The position numbers and the translations under genes are program-made. 64,000 bases of DNA from Burkholderiales bacterium (GTDB lineage Bacteria > Pseudomonadota > Gammaproteobacteria > Burkholderiales > Burkholderiaceae_C), in contig JAGWTU010000006.1 in assembly GCA_028868825.1 (NCBI GenBank), forward strand, positions 1 through 64,000, in the 5' to 3' direction. Below, in pieces: positions 29,029 through 38,300 of the stretch. Within the stretch, counting starts at the first letter, position 1; each line of letters opens with the position of its first letter. A model generated the notes under the pieces. The model did no database searches, was not told where the DNA came from, and saw only the letters and a program-made list of their open reading frames with translations.

Positions 29029-30635
29029 GTCTTGCCCGCCTTGTAGACGTAGTTCGTGTCGGCCGTCGGGCCGAGCCTGAAGCCCTCGACGTTCGAGCGA
29101 TAGGCTGCTACCTCGGTCTGCTGGTAGAGCATCACGAAGGGGCTGCTGCGCCTGAATTCGGCCTGGATCGCCTCGTACATCCGCGCGCGCCGCACCGGGT
29201 CGCGTTCGAGCGCGGCGGCGTCGGACTGCTTGGTCAGCAGCGGGATGTCCCAGGCGTTGCGCCAGGCCAGCGGGCGGTCCTTGGCCTGGTCGCCGTTGTC
29301 GGGGTTGCGCGCGAAGGTGTCGGCATTGCTGTGCGGGTCCCAGTAATCGGCCGCCCATTGGCCGATGTACATGTCGTGGGCGCGGTTGCGGTAGCGCGTC
29401 AGCGTCTGCTTGCCGTCGCCGGGGAGGATCTGCATGCGGATGCCGACGCGCGCCAGCGTCTGCTGATAGGCCTCGGTGAGTCCCTGCACCGGCTGCGACG
29501 AGCGCATGTCGACGGTGACCTTGAAGCCGTCGGGCACGCCGGCGCGCGCCAGCAGCGAGCGCGCGCGCGGGATGTCGAGCCTGAACGGGTTCTCGGCCAC
29601 CGCGCCGAGCATGCCCAGCGGGATGAAGTTCTGGTGGATGACGCCGATGTGGCGGATCAGCGTGCGGCCGATGGCGTCGTAGTCGACCAGCCATTTGAAG
29701 GCCTCGCGCACCTCGGGCCGCGACAGGATCGGGTGCTTCTGGTTGAGGCTGAAATAGAACACCGTGCCCTGCGGCGTCGCGGTGATGCGGATGGCGGGGT
29801 TGGCGGCCAGCGCGTCGAGATCCTGCGGCGTGAGGTTGCGGGCGACGTCGACATCGCCGCGCAGCAATTGCAGCCGCTGCGAAGCCGGCTCCTTGACATG
29901 GGTGTAGATGACGCGCAGCAGCCGCGTCTTCGCGCCGTGGAAATTCTCGTTGCGCTCGAGCGTGACGATCTCGTTGGCGCGCCATTCGCGGATGCGCATC
30001 GGCCCCGAACCGGCGCCATGGTTGCGCAGCCAGCCGGCACCGAGATCGCCGTCGCGCTCGTGCGAGAGCACCAGCGCGCGGTCGACGACGGCGGCAACGT
30101 TGGCCGTGAGGCAGTTGTAGACGAGCGACGGCGCGTAGGCCTTGTCGGTTTCCAGGGTCAGCGTCAGCGGCCCGGCGGCCCGCACGCGAGACGCGACGTT
30201 GGCCTTCGTGAGGCCGAACTGCGTCAGGATGAAGGCCGGGCTCTTGTCGATGCGCACGGCGCGCTGCAGCGAGAAGGCGACATCGTCGGCCGTCAGCGGA
30301 TTGCCCGACGCGAAGCGCACCCCCGGCCGCAGCTCGAAGCGATAGTGGCGGCCATCGTCGGCGACGCTCCAGGCCTGCGCGAGTTCGGGCACGAGCCGCG
30401 TCGGGTCGTCGATGTCGTAGCGCAGCAGCCGCTCGTAGCAATTGCCCATCAGCTCGCCGGTCGAGATCTCGAAGGCCTCGGCCGGGTCGAGCGTGATGAT
30501 GTCGTCGAAGGCCATCGCGATGACCAGCGTGTCCCTGGGCGGCGGCGCCGCGCGCAACGGCAGCGCCGCGGCGGCCGCCAGCGCGGCGGCCCGGCGGGCG
30601 AGGTCGCGGCGCGTGCAGCGGGGGTCCCAGGTCAT
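29025..30635 (-). CDS. Peptide-type ABC transporter substrate-binding protein (SBP family 5)
   Basis: A 536-residue periplasmic binding protein. The N-terminus has CTRRDLARR followed by an Ala-rich hydrophobic core, which fits a twin-arginine signal as well as a Sec signal. The mature part has family-5 landmarks: ITLDPAEAFEISTGELMGNCYERL, ELRPGVRFASGNPLTADDVAFSL, and FYFSLNQKHPILSRPEVREAFKWLVD. It captures the ligand for the DppBCDF-like transporter encoded downstream in the same operon. The start ATG at 30635 places the signal at the extreme N-terminus. It is divergent from the methyltransferase gene. Confidence 0.93.
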   Translation of the reverse strand: MTWDPRCTRRDLARRAAALAAAAALPLRAAPPPRDTLVIAMAFDDIITLDPAEAFEISTGELMGNCYERLLRYDIDDPTRLVPELAQAWSVADDGRHYRFELRPGVRFASGNPLTADDVAFSLQRAVRIDKSPAFILTQFGLTKANVASRVRAAGPLTLTLETDKAYAPSLVYNCLTANVAAVVDRALVLSHERDGDLGAGWLRNHGAGSGPMRIREWRANEIVTLERNENFHGAKTRLLRVIYTHVKEPASQRLQLLRGDVDVARNLTPQDLDALAANPAIRITATPQGTVFYFSLNQKHPILSRPEVREAFKWLVDYDAIGRTLIRHIGVIHQNFIPLGMLGAVAENPFRLDIPRARSLLARAGVPDGFKVTVDMRSSQPVQGLTEAYQQTLARVGIRMQILPGDGKQTLTRYRNRAHDMYIGQWAADYWDPHSNADTFARNPDNGDQAKDRPLAWRNAWDIPLLTKQSDAAALERDPVRRARMYEAIQAEFRRSSPFVMLYQQTEVAAYRSNVEGFRLGPTADTNYVYKAGKT

Positions 30636-30716
30636 CGGCCGATTGTGGCAGCGGCCCCGCGTCCCCCTATGATGCGCGCCGCCGCCGGCGCACCGAACCC
30701 AGCCGCCGCGGCATGC

Positions 30717-31556
30717 ATGCCTCCACCCATGGTCTACGACTCGAATCCCGGCGCGACGCCGAGCGGCGACGCCGCCTGGCGCGCGCTGCACGCCGCGGCC
30801 TGCGCGCCCTACCGGCGGGTGCCGCATTTCTGGCGCCGCGTCAACGCGCATTGGGCCTGGTTCTGGGCCCGCGGCAAGCTGCAGCGCGACCCGGTGTTTC
30901 GCGGCCTCATCGAGCGCGGCGACCTCCCGCCCCGGGCCCGCGTCGTCGACATCGGCTGCGGCCAGGGCCTGATGGCGGCGCTGCTGCAGGCGTGCGCCGA
31001 GCTCGCGGCCGCCGGCCGCTGGCCCGCCGGCTGGCCGGCCGCCCCTTCGGCAAGCGCCTACACCGGGATCGAGCTGATGCAGCGCGATGTCGACCGCGCC
31101 GACGCCGCGCTGCGCACGCTGCCGTCGGCGCCGCGGCTGGTCTGCGCCGACATGCGCAACGCGCCGCTGCCGCCCTGCGACCTCGTCGTGATCCTCGATG
31201 TCCTGCATTACGTCGACCACGCGGCACAACTCGAGGTGCTGCAGCGCGTGCGCGTAGCGCTCGCCGCCGGCCAGGCGCGGCGGTCCGGCCCGGGACGCCT
31301 CGTGCTGCGCGTCGGCGACGCCGCGCAATCACAGGGCTACGCCGCCAGCCAATGGGTCGACCGCCTCGTGACCGGCGTCCGCGGCCATCGCGCGGCGCCG
31401 ACCTGGGGTCGGACGCTCTCCGAATGGAGGGAGTTGTTGCGGCAACAGGGCTACACGGTGCGCAGCGTGCCGATGAGTCGGGGCACGCCCTTCGCCAATG
31501 TGCTGCTGGTGGCCGATCTGGAGGGGATTCGTGAATCGACCGGGGCCCATCGATAG
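30717..31556 (+). CDS. Class I SAM-dependent methyltransferase
   Basis: A 279-residue protein with the SAM-binding motif I VVDIGCGQGLMAALLQ, an acidic motif II in YTGIELMQRDVDRAD, and post-I/III motifs LVCADMRNAPLPPCDLVVILDVLHYVDH. Several in-frame ATGs exist (30669, 30717, 30729); none has a clear ribosome binding site, so the start is uncertain. The substrate is unknown; the type is often found near lipid or polyketide genes. Its stop codon is followed directly, in the same frame, by the sequence of the truncated lipoprotein-like gene, which suggests a deletion junction just after this gene. Confidence 0.82.
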   Translation: MPPPMVYDSNPGATPSGDAAWRALHAAACAPYRRVPHFWRRVNAHWAWFWARGKLQRDPVFRGLIERGDLPPRARVVDIGCGQGLMAALLQACAELAAAGRWPAGWPAAPSASAYTGIELMQRDVDRADAALRTLPSAPRLVCADMRNAPLPPCDLVVILDVLHYVDHAAQLEVLQRVRVALAAGQARRSGPGRLVLRVGDAAQSQGYAASQWVDRLVTGVRGHRAAPTWGRTLSEWRELLRQQGYTVRSVPMSRGTPFANVLLVADLEGIRESTGAHR

Positions 31557-31991
31557 ACCGTTTCCGAAACCACCACCGCTTCGACCAGCGCGCCCGCCGG
31601 TCCCAAGATCGGCCCGGGCATGAACGCCAACGGCGAAGTCGTCGATTCGAAACTCGTCGAATCCGGCTACGGCCAGAAGGTCAAGGGCAAGGACGACTGG
31701 GAAGGCGAGATCACCGGCAAGCCGGCACCCGGCAGCAAGTTCACCCGATTGAAGATCGGCATGTCGGCCACCGAGGTGCGCAGCATGCTCGGCGAGCCCA
31801 GCGACCAGGGCGTGCACCCCACCGGCAAGGCCTGGATCCCCTTCTATTTCGGCTCCGACAAGTACCGCTACGAGACCGTCTACAAGGGCCAGGGCCGGCT
31901 GCTGTTCGCCAGCAGCGCGGGCATGAGCTGGGATCCCAATATGCACCTGATCTGGATCATCCACAGCGCCCACGAAGGGACGACGCGCTGA
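31557..31991 (+). pseudogene. 5'-truncated BamE/SmpA-like lipoprotein gene
   Basis: From the codon after the methyltransferase stop, one frame reads a Thr/Ser/Pro-rich linker (TVSETTTASTSAPAGPKIGPG) and then a 123-residue domain from the ATG at 31620. That domain has FTRLKIGMSATEVRSMLGEP, the beta-alpha start of BamE-like folds, then GKAWIPFYFG and YKGQGRLLFASS. Such proteins normally begin with a lipoprotein signal peptide ahead of the linker. None is present, and a stop codon sits where it should be. The ATG at 31620 could still give a cytoplasmic product, but no ribosome binding site is seen. I favour a truncated remnant. Confidence 0.6.
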
Positions 31992-32063
31992 TCGACCGCC
32001 GGCCGGGGGCAGCGGACCACTGCGCCGCGATCGCCTCGAGGCGTACCGCCGGCTCGGCCTCGG

Positions 32064-32501
32064 TCAGGTCGACCTCGAACCGAGGTGGCCGGCCTGTGCG
32101 GCATCGCGACGCGCGATGTCCAGCCGCACGCCGCCGCGCCGCGTGAACTGGCCGCGCTCGAGCTTCGCGAGGTCGAGGATGTCGTTGACGAGCAGCAGCA
32201 GCGTCTGCGCCGAACCCTGCATCAGCTTGGCGTAGCGCTGCTGCGTCGGGTCCAGCCCCGGCATCATCAGCAGCGAGGCCATGCCCATCACGCCGCCGAT
32301 GGGCGTGCGCAGTTCGTGCACCACATGGGCGATGAAGGGCGGTAGGCGGGCGGCGGCGGCAGGCGCTTCGGCGCCGGGTAGCGCACGCGGCTCGAGATCC
32401 GCACGACGGGCAGGCAGGCCGGCGCGGCGCACTGTGCGGTTTCCCGCGCCGGACGCCGGCGCGGGTGGCGATTTCCATCCCGGGGACTTGATCCAGCGCA
32501 A
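32064..32501 (-). pseudogene. Remnant of a sensor histidine kinase (HisKA region)
   Basis: Within the 632-base gap between the truncated lipoprotein gene and narK, the minus strand encodes a convincing HisKA segment of about 70 residues. It contains FIAHVVHELRTPIGGVMGMA and LLLLVNDILDLAKLERGQF. The residues before and after it are low-complexity Arg/Ala sequence with no HATPase boxes, receiver or membrane part. Another frame just downstream (about 31990-32090) reads RFEVDLTEAEPAVRLEAIAAQW, possibly a further displaced piece. The active His is still present, so decay is by truncation and frameshift. Nothing else is recognisable between 32502 and 32623 apart from the narK upstream region. Confidence 0.7.
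32488..32501. promoter_or_regulatory. FNR/Anr-like box upstream of the nar operon
   Basis: TTGATCCAGCGCAA matches TTGAT-N4-ATCAA at 8 of 10 positions with one perfect half-site. It is centred about 130 bases before the first narK start. Anaerobic activation of nar genes by FNR-type regulators is standard. No NarL heptamers were identified with confidence. Confidence 0.45.
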
Positions 32502-32623
32502 GCGCGCAGGCGAAAGCGACGGCGCTAGTCATTCCGAACGATGGCGACACCGCCGCCATCCCTCCAACGCAGCCGGCGCAGCGACCGAGCGGCGGATGTT
32601 CGCGCCGGCACCGGCGACCGACG

Positions 32624-33937
32624 ATGGCGCCCGTCACAGCCGCCATCCCAGCCATGCCCTCCGTCACCGCTCCGCTTACGCGCCAGGCCTGGTCGGTGCT
32701 GATCGTCAGCACCCTCGCCTTCACCGTGTGCTTCATGGTGTGGATGATGTTCGGCGTCATCGGCATCCCGCTGAAGAAGACGCTGGCGCTCAACGCCACC
32801 GAGTTCGGGCTGCTGACCGCGATGCCGGTGCTCACCGGCTCGCTCATCCGGGTGCCGCTGGGGCTGTGGACCGACCGCTACGGCGGCCGCATCGTGATGG
32901 CCGTGCTGATGCTCGCCTGCGTGCCGGCGATCTGGCTCATGGCCTACGCGACGGCCTATTGGCAGTTCCTCGTGCTCGGGCTCTTCGTCGGCCTGGCCGG
33001 CGGTTCGTTCTCGGTCGGCACGCCCTATGTCGCGCGCTGGTTCCCGAAGAACCGCCAGGGCATGGCGATGGGCGTCTACGGCGCCGGCAATTCGGGCGCG
33101 GCGGTGAACAAGTTCGTCGCGCCGGCGCTGCTGCTGCTGTTCGGCTGGACGATGGTGCCCAAGGTCTACGCGGCGGTGATGCTGGGCACGGCCTTCGTCT
33201 TCTGGCTCGGCAGCGCGAGCGATCCGCGCCACCTCGTGCCGCCGACGACGAAGCTCGCCGACCAGTTGCGCGCGCTCAAGGACCCGCGCGTGCTCAAGTA
33301 CTGCCAGTACTACAGCATTGTCTTCGGCGGCTATGTCGCGCTGTCGCTGTGGATGGTGCAGTACTACGTCGGCGAATACGGCCTCGACATCCGCAGCGCG
33401 GCGCTGCTCGCCGCCTGCTTCTCGCTGCCCGGCGGCGTGCTGCGCGCCTTCGGCGGGCTGTTGTCGGACCGCTACGGCGCCCACAGCGTCACCTGGTGGG
33501 TGATGTGGCTGTCGTGGATCTGCCTGTTCCTGCTGTCGTACCCGCAGACCGACATGACGGTGCAGACGGTGGCCGGCCCGCGCAGCTTCCACGTCGGCCT
33601 CGGCGTCGTGCCCTTCACCGTGCTGCTCTTCCTGCTGGGCATCTGCTTCGCCTTCGGCAAGGCCAGCGTGTTCAAGTACATCAGCGACGACTACGGCGGC
33701 AACATCGGCGCCGTCAGCGGCATCGTCGGCCTGGCCGGCGGCCTCGGCGGTTTCGTGCTGCCCATCCTCTTCGGCGCGCTGATGGACCTCACCGGCCTGC
33801 GCTCCAGCGCCTTCATGCTGATGTACGGCGTCGTCTGGGTCTCGCTGATCTGGATGTACTGGACCGAGGTGCGCCGCACCGAACTGATGGGCCGCCATGC
33901 CGCGCCGACGCCGCTTTCGCGCAGCTACGCGCGCTGA
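32624..33937 (+). CDS. narK1: Nitrate/nitrite transporter, NarK1 type (MFS)
   Basis: A 437-residue major facilitator with 12 predicted helices. It has the nitrate-signature segments GLAGGSFSVGTPYVARWFPKN and GNSGAAVNKF in the first half and GKASVFKYISDDYGGNIGAVSG in the second. The conserved nitrate-binding arginine is in SLIRVPLGLWTDRYGG. Type-I NarK proteins act as nitrate/proton symporters. An internal ATG at 32654 is an equally possible start; neither has a strong ribosome binding site. First gene of the nar operon, 24 bases before narK2. Confidence 0.95.
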   Translation: MAPVTAAIPAMPSVTAPLTRQAWSVLIVSTLAFTVCFMVWMMFGVIGIPLKKTLALNATEFGLLTAMPVLTGSLIRVPLGLWTDRYGGRIVMAVLMLACVPAIWLMAYATAYWQFLVLGLFVGLAGGSFSVGTPYVARWFPKNRQGMAMGVYGAGNSGAAVNKFVAPALLLLFGWTMVPKVYAAVMLGTAFVFWLGSASDPRHLVPPTTKLADQLRALKDPRVLKYCQYYSIVFGGYVALSLWMVQYYVGEYGLDIRSAALLAACFSLPGGVLRAFGGLLSDRYGAHSVTWWVMWLSWICLFLLSYPQTDMTVQTVAGPRSFHVGLGVVPFTVLLFLLGICFAFGKASVFKYISDDYGGNIGAVSGIVGLAGGLGGFVLPILFGALMDLTGLRSSAFMLMYGVVWVSLIWMYWTEVRRTELMGRHAAPTPLSRSYAR

Positions 33938-33961
33938 ATCAGCAACCCCCGTGGGAACAAC

Positions 33962-35374
33962 ATGAACAGCCGCACATTGCCCGCCCATGCCAAAGGGCGC
34001 ACGCTGCAGATCTGGACGCCCGAGGACAAGGCCTTCTGGGCCCAGGAGGGCGAGGCCATCGCCAAGATCAACCTCTGGATCTCGGTGCCGGCGCTGTTCC
34101 TGGCCTTCGCCATCTGGCAGGTCTGGAGCGTCGTCGCGGTGACGCTGCCGTCGCTGGGTTTCAAGTACTCGACGAACCAGCTGTTCTGGCTTGCCGCGGC
34201 ACCGGCGCTCAGCGGCGCGACGCTGCGCATCTTCTATTCCTTCATCGTACCGCTGGTCGGCGGGCGGCGCTGGACGGCGATCTCGACGGCCTCGCTGCTG
34301 ATCCCGGCGCTGGGCATCGGCTACGCCGTGCAGGACAACACCACGAGCTACCCGACGATGCTGATCCTGGCGCTGTTGTGCGGCCTGGGCGGCGGCAATT
34401 TCAGCTCGAGCATGGCCAACATCAGCTACTTCTTCCCGAAGGAGCGCAAGGGCTCGGCGCTGGGCGTGAATGCGGGGCTGGGCAACCTCGGCGTCTCGGT
34501 CGTGCAGTTCCTCAGCCCGCTGGTCGTCACCGTCGGCGTGTTCGGCATCTTCGGCGGCGATCCCCAGCATGTGATCAGGAACGGCGATCAGGTAGCCGTC
34601 TGGACGCAGAACGCGGCCTTCATCTGGGTGCCGTGGATCGCCATCGCGTCGGTCGTCGCCTGGTTCGGCATGAACGACCTCGCGGAGGCGCGCGCCTCGT
34701 TCGCCGAGCAGGCCGTGATCTTCCGCCGCCGCGACAACTGGCTGATGTGCGTGCTCTACCTCGGCACCTTCGGCTCGTTCATCGGTTATGCGGCCGGCTT
34801 CCCGCTGCTCATCAAGAACGAATTCCCGGGCGTCAATCCGCTGGCCTACGCCTGGCTCGGGCCGCTCGTCGGCGCCATCGTGCGGCCCTTCGGCGGCTGG
34901 CTCGCCGACCTCATGGGCGGCGCGCGCGTCACGCTGTGGAATTTCGTCGCGATGGCGCTGGGCGTCGTCGGCGTGCTCTGCTTCCTGCCCGGCCACGGCA
35001 GCGCCGGCAACTTCACCGGCTTCTTCCTGTGCTTCCTCGTGCTGTTCCTGACCACCGGCATCGGCAACGGCTCGACCTTCCGCATGATCCCGGTGATCTT
35101 CCAGACGCTGCAGATGCGCAGCGTCGACCGCAACGACGCCAGCGCGGTGGCGCAGGCGACCAAGGAAGGCAATACCGAGGCCGCGGCGACGCTGGGCTTC
35201 TCGGCCGCGATGGCGGCCTACGGCGGCTTCTTCATCCCCAAGAGCTACGGCAGCTCGATCGCCCTCACCGGCGGACCCGAGGCCGCGCTCTACGTCTTCA
35301 TCGTCTTCTACCTCGTCTGCATCGCGCTGACCTGGTGGAACTACGCGCGCCGCAATGCCCGCATCGTCTGCTGA
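33962..35374 (+). CDS. narK2: Nitrate/nitrite antiporter, NarK2 type (MFS)
   Basis: A 470-residue MFS transporter with the second type of NarK signature: CGLGGGNFSSSMANISYFFP in the first half and FLTTGIGNGSTFRMIPVIF in the second. Type-II NarK proteins are associated with nitrate/nitrite exchange. The pairing of a NarK1 and a NarK2 gene ahead of narGHJI is common in beta- and gammaproteobacteria that respire nitrate: one imports nitrate at the start, the other couples uptake to nitrite export. It ends nine bases before narG. Confidence 0.95.
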   Translation: MNSRTLPAHAKGRTLQIWTPEDKAFWAQEGEAIAKINLWISVPALFLAFAIWQVWSVVAVTLPSLGFKYSTNQLFWLAAAPALSGATLRIFYSFIVPLVGGRRWTAISTASLLIPALGIGYAVQDNTTSYPTMLILALLCGLGGGNFSSSMANISYFFPKERKGSALGVNAGLGNLGVSVVQFLSPLVVTVGVFGIFGGDPQHVIRNGDQVAVWTQNAAFIWVPWIAIASVVAWFGMNDLAEARASFAEQAVIFRRRDNWLMCVLYLGTFGSFIGYAAGFPLLIKNEFPGVNPLAYAWLGPLVGAIVRPFGGWLADLMGGARVTLWNFVAMALGVVGVLCFLPGHGSAGNFTGFFLCFLVLFLTTGIGNGSTFRMIPVIFQTLQMRSVDRNDASAVAQATKEGNTEAAATLGFSAAMAAYGGFFIPKSYGSSIALTGGPEAALYVFIVFYLVCIALTWWNYARRNARIVC

Positions 35375-35383
35375 GGCCTCCCC

Positions 35384-38300
35384 ATGAGCCATTTCCTCGA
35401 TCGACTGACCTACTTCAAATTGCCGCGCGAGAGCTTCGCCGACGGCCACGGCGTCACCACCGGCGAAGACCGCACCTGGGAGGACGCCTACCGCAACCGC
35501 TGGGCGCACGACAAGATCGTGCGCAGCACGCATGGCGTGAACTGCACCGGTTCGTGCTCGTGGAAGATCTACGTCAAGGGCGGCATCGTCACCTGGGAGA
35601 CGCAGCAGACCGATTACCCGCGCACGCGCTGGGACATGCCCAACCACGAGCCGCGTGGCTGCGCCCGCGGCGCCTCGTACAGCTGGTACCTCTACAGCGC
35701 CAACCGCGTCAAATACCCGATGGTGCGCGGCCGCCTGCTCGAGCGCTGGCGCGCCGCGCTGGCCCAAACGCCGGACCCGGTGGCGGCCTGGGCGAGCATC
35801 GTGGAGGACGATGCCGCACGGCGCGACTACCAGCAGCTGCGCGGACTCGGCGGCTTCGTGCGCAGCAGCTGGGACGAGGTCAACCAACTCGTGGCCGCGG
35901 CGAATGTCTACACGATCAAGACGCATGGCCCGGACCGTGTCGTCGGCTTCTCGCCGATACCGGCGATGAGCATGGTCAGCTACGCCGCCGGCGCGCGCTA
36001 CCTGAACCTGATCGGCGGCGTCTGTCTGAGCTTCTACGACTGGTATTGCGACCTGCCGCCGTCGAGCCCGCAGGTCTGGGGCGAGCAGACCGACGTGCCC
36101 GAATCGGCCGATTGGTACAACAGCACCTACATCATCGCCTGGGGCTCGAACGTGCCGCAGACGCGCACGCCCGACGCCCATTTCTTCACCGAGGTGCGCT
36201 ACAAGGGCGCGAAGACGGTGGCGGTGACGCCCGATTACAGCGAGGTCGCCAAGCTCGCCGACCTCTGGCTGCATCCGCAGCAGGGCACCGACGCGGCGCT
36301 GGCGATGGCGCTCGGCCATGTCGTGTTGCGGGAGTTCTATTTCGAACACCGCAGCGCCTATTTCGACGACTACGCGCGCCGCTACACCGACCTGCCGCTG
36401 CTCGTGCTGCTCGAGGAGCGAGAACTCGCCGACGGCCGCAGGACGCTGGTCCCCGGCCGCTATCTGCGCGCCAGCGACTTCAACGGCCGCCTCGGCCAGG
36501 ACAACAACCCCGAGTGGAAGACGATCGCCTTCGACGAGAACGGCCGCGCCGTGCTGCCGCAGGGCTCGATCGGCTTCCGCTGGGGCCCCGAGGGCCGCAG
36601 CGACGCCGGCCGCTGGAACCTCGAGAACAAGGAAGCGCGCCATGGCGCCGAGGTGAAACTGAAACTCTCGGTGCTCGAGGACGGCGCGTCGGGACAGCCG
36701 CAGGCGCATGAAATCGTCGATGTCGCTCTGCCGTATTTCGGCGGCGCGGCGACGCCGCATTTCAAGACCAACGCGCAGGCCGGCGAGATCAACGCCGTGC
36801 GCGTGCCGGCCGTGCGGCTGCGGCTGGGCAAGGCGGGCGAGCATCACGAGGCGCTCGTGGCCACCGTGTTCGACCTGCAGGCGGCGCAATACGGCATCGA
36901 CCGCGGCCTGGGCAGCGGCGCGGCGGGCTACGACAGCGACGCCGCCTACACCCCCGCCTGGGCCGAGAGCATCACCGGTGTGCCGCGCTCGCAGATCGTC
37001 ACCGTGGCGCGCGAATTCGCCGCCAACGCCGACAAGACCCGAGGCAAGTCGATGGTCATCATCGGCGCGGCGATGAACCATTGGTACCACTGCGACATGA
37101 ATTACCGCGGCGTCATCAACCTGCTGATGATGTGCGGCTGCGTCGGCCAGAGCGGCGGCGGCTGGTCGCATTACGTCGGCCAGGAAAAGCTGCGGCCGCA
37201 GACCGGCTGGACGGCGCTCGCATTCGCACTCGACTGGATACGCCCGCCGCGGCAGATGAACGGCACGAGCTTCTTCTACGCCCACACCGACCAGTGGCGC
37301 TACGAGAAACTCGGCATGGACGAGATCGCCTCGCCGACGCTGGGCGCCGTCGAACGGTCGAAATTCGGCGGCGCGATGATCGATTTCAATGTGCGCGCCG
37401 AACGCATGGGCTGGCTGCCGAGCGCGCCGCAGTTGAAGACGAATCCGATCCAGGTCGTCAAGGACGCGGCGGCCGCCGGCGTCGAGGCCAAGGACTACGT
37501 CGTGCGCGGCTTGCGCGACGGCAGCCTGCAGATGAGCTGCGAGGACCCCGACGCGCCGCAGAACTGGCCGCGCAACCTGTTCGTCTGGCGCAGCAATCTG
37601 CTGGGCTCGTCGGGCAAGGGTCACGAGTATTTCCTCAAGCATCTGCTCGGCACCGAGAACGGCGTCCAGGGCAAGGACCTCGGCAAGGATGATGCGAAGC
37701 CGGCCGAAGTCGTCTGGCACGACGAGGCCCCGCGCGGCAAGCTCGACCTGCTGGTGACGCTCGATTTCCGCCTCAGCACGACCTGCCTGTATTCCGACAT
37801 CGTGCTGCCCACCGCGAGCTGGTACGAGAAGAACGACCTCAACACGAGCGATATGCACCCCTTCATCCACCCGCTGTCGGCCGCGGTGGACCCGGTGTGG
37901 CATTCGCGCAGCGACTGGGAGATCTACAAGGGCTTCGCGAAAGCCTTCAGCGAGGTCTGCGCCGGCCACCTCGGCGTCGAGCGCGAGGTCGTGCTGACGC
38001 CGCTGATGCACGACACGCCGGCCGAGCTGGCCCAGCCCTTCGGTGTTGCCGAATGGAAGAAGGGCGAATGCGAGCTGATCCCGGGGAAGACCGCGCCGCA
38101 GATCCAGGTCGTCGAGCGCGATTACCCGAACGTCTACAAGCGCTTCATCGCCCTCGGACCGTTGATGGAGACGATCGGCAATGGCGGCAAGGGCATCGGC
38201 TGGAAGACCGGCACCGAGGTCGAGCAGCTCGGCCAGCTGAACGGCCTCACGCTGGAGCCCGGCGCGACGCAGGGCCTGCCGCGCATCGTCACCGACATCG

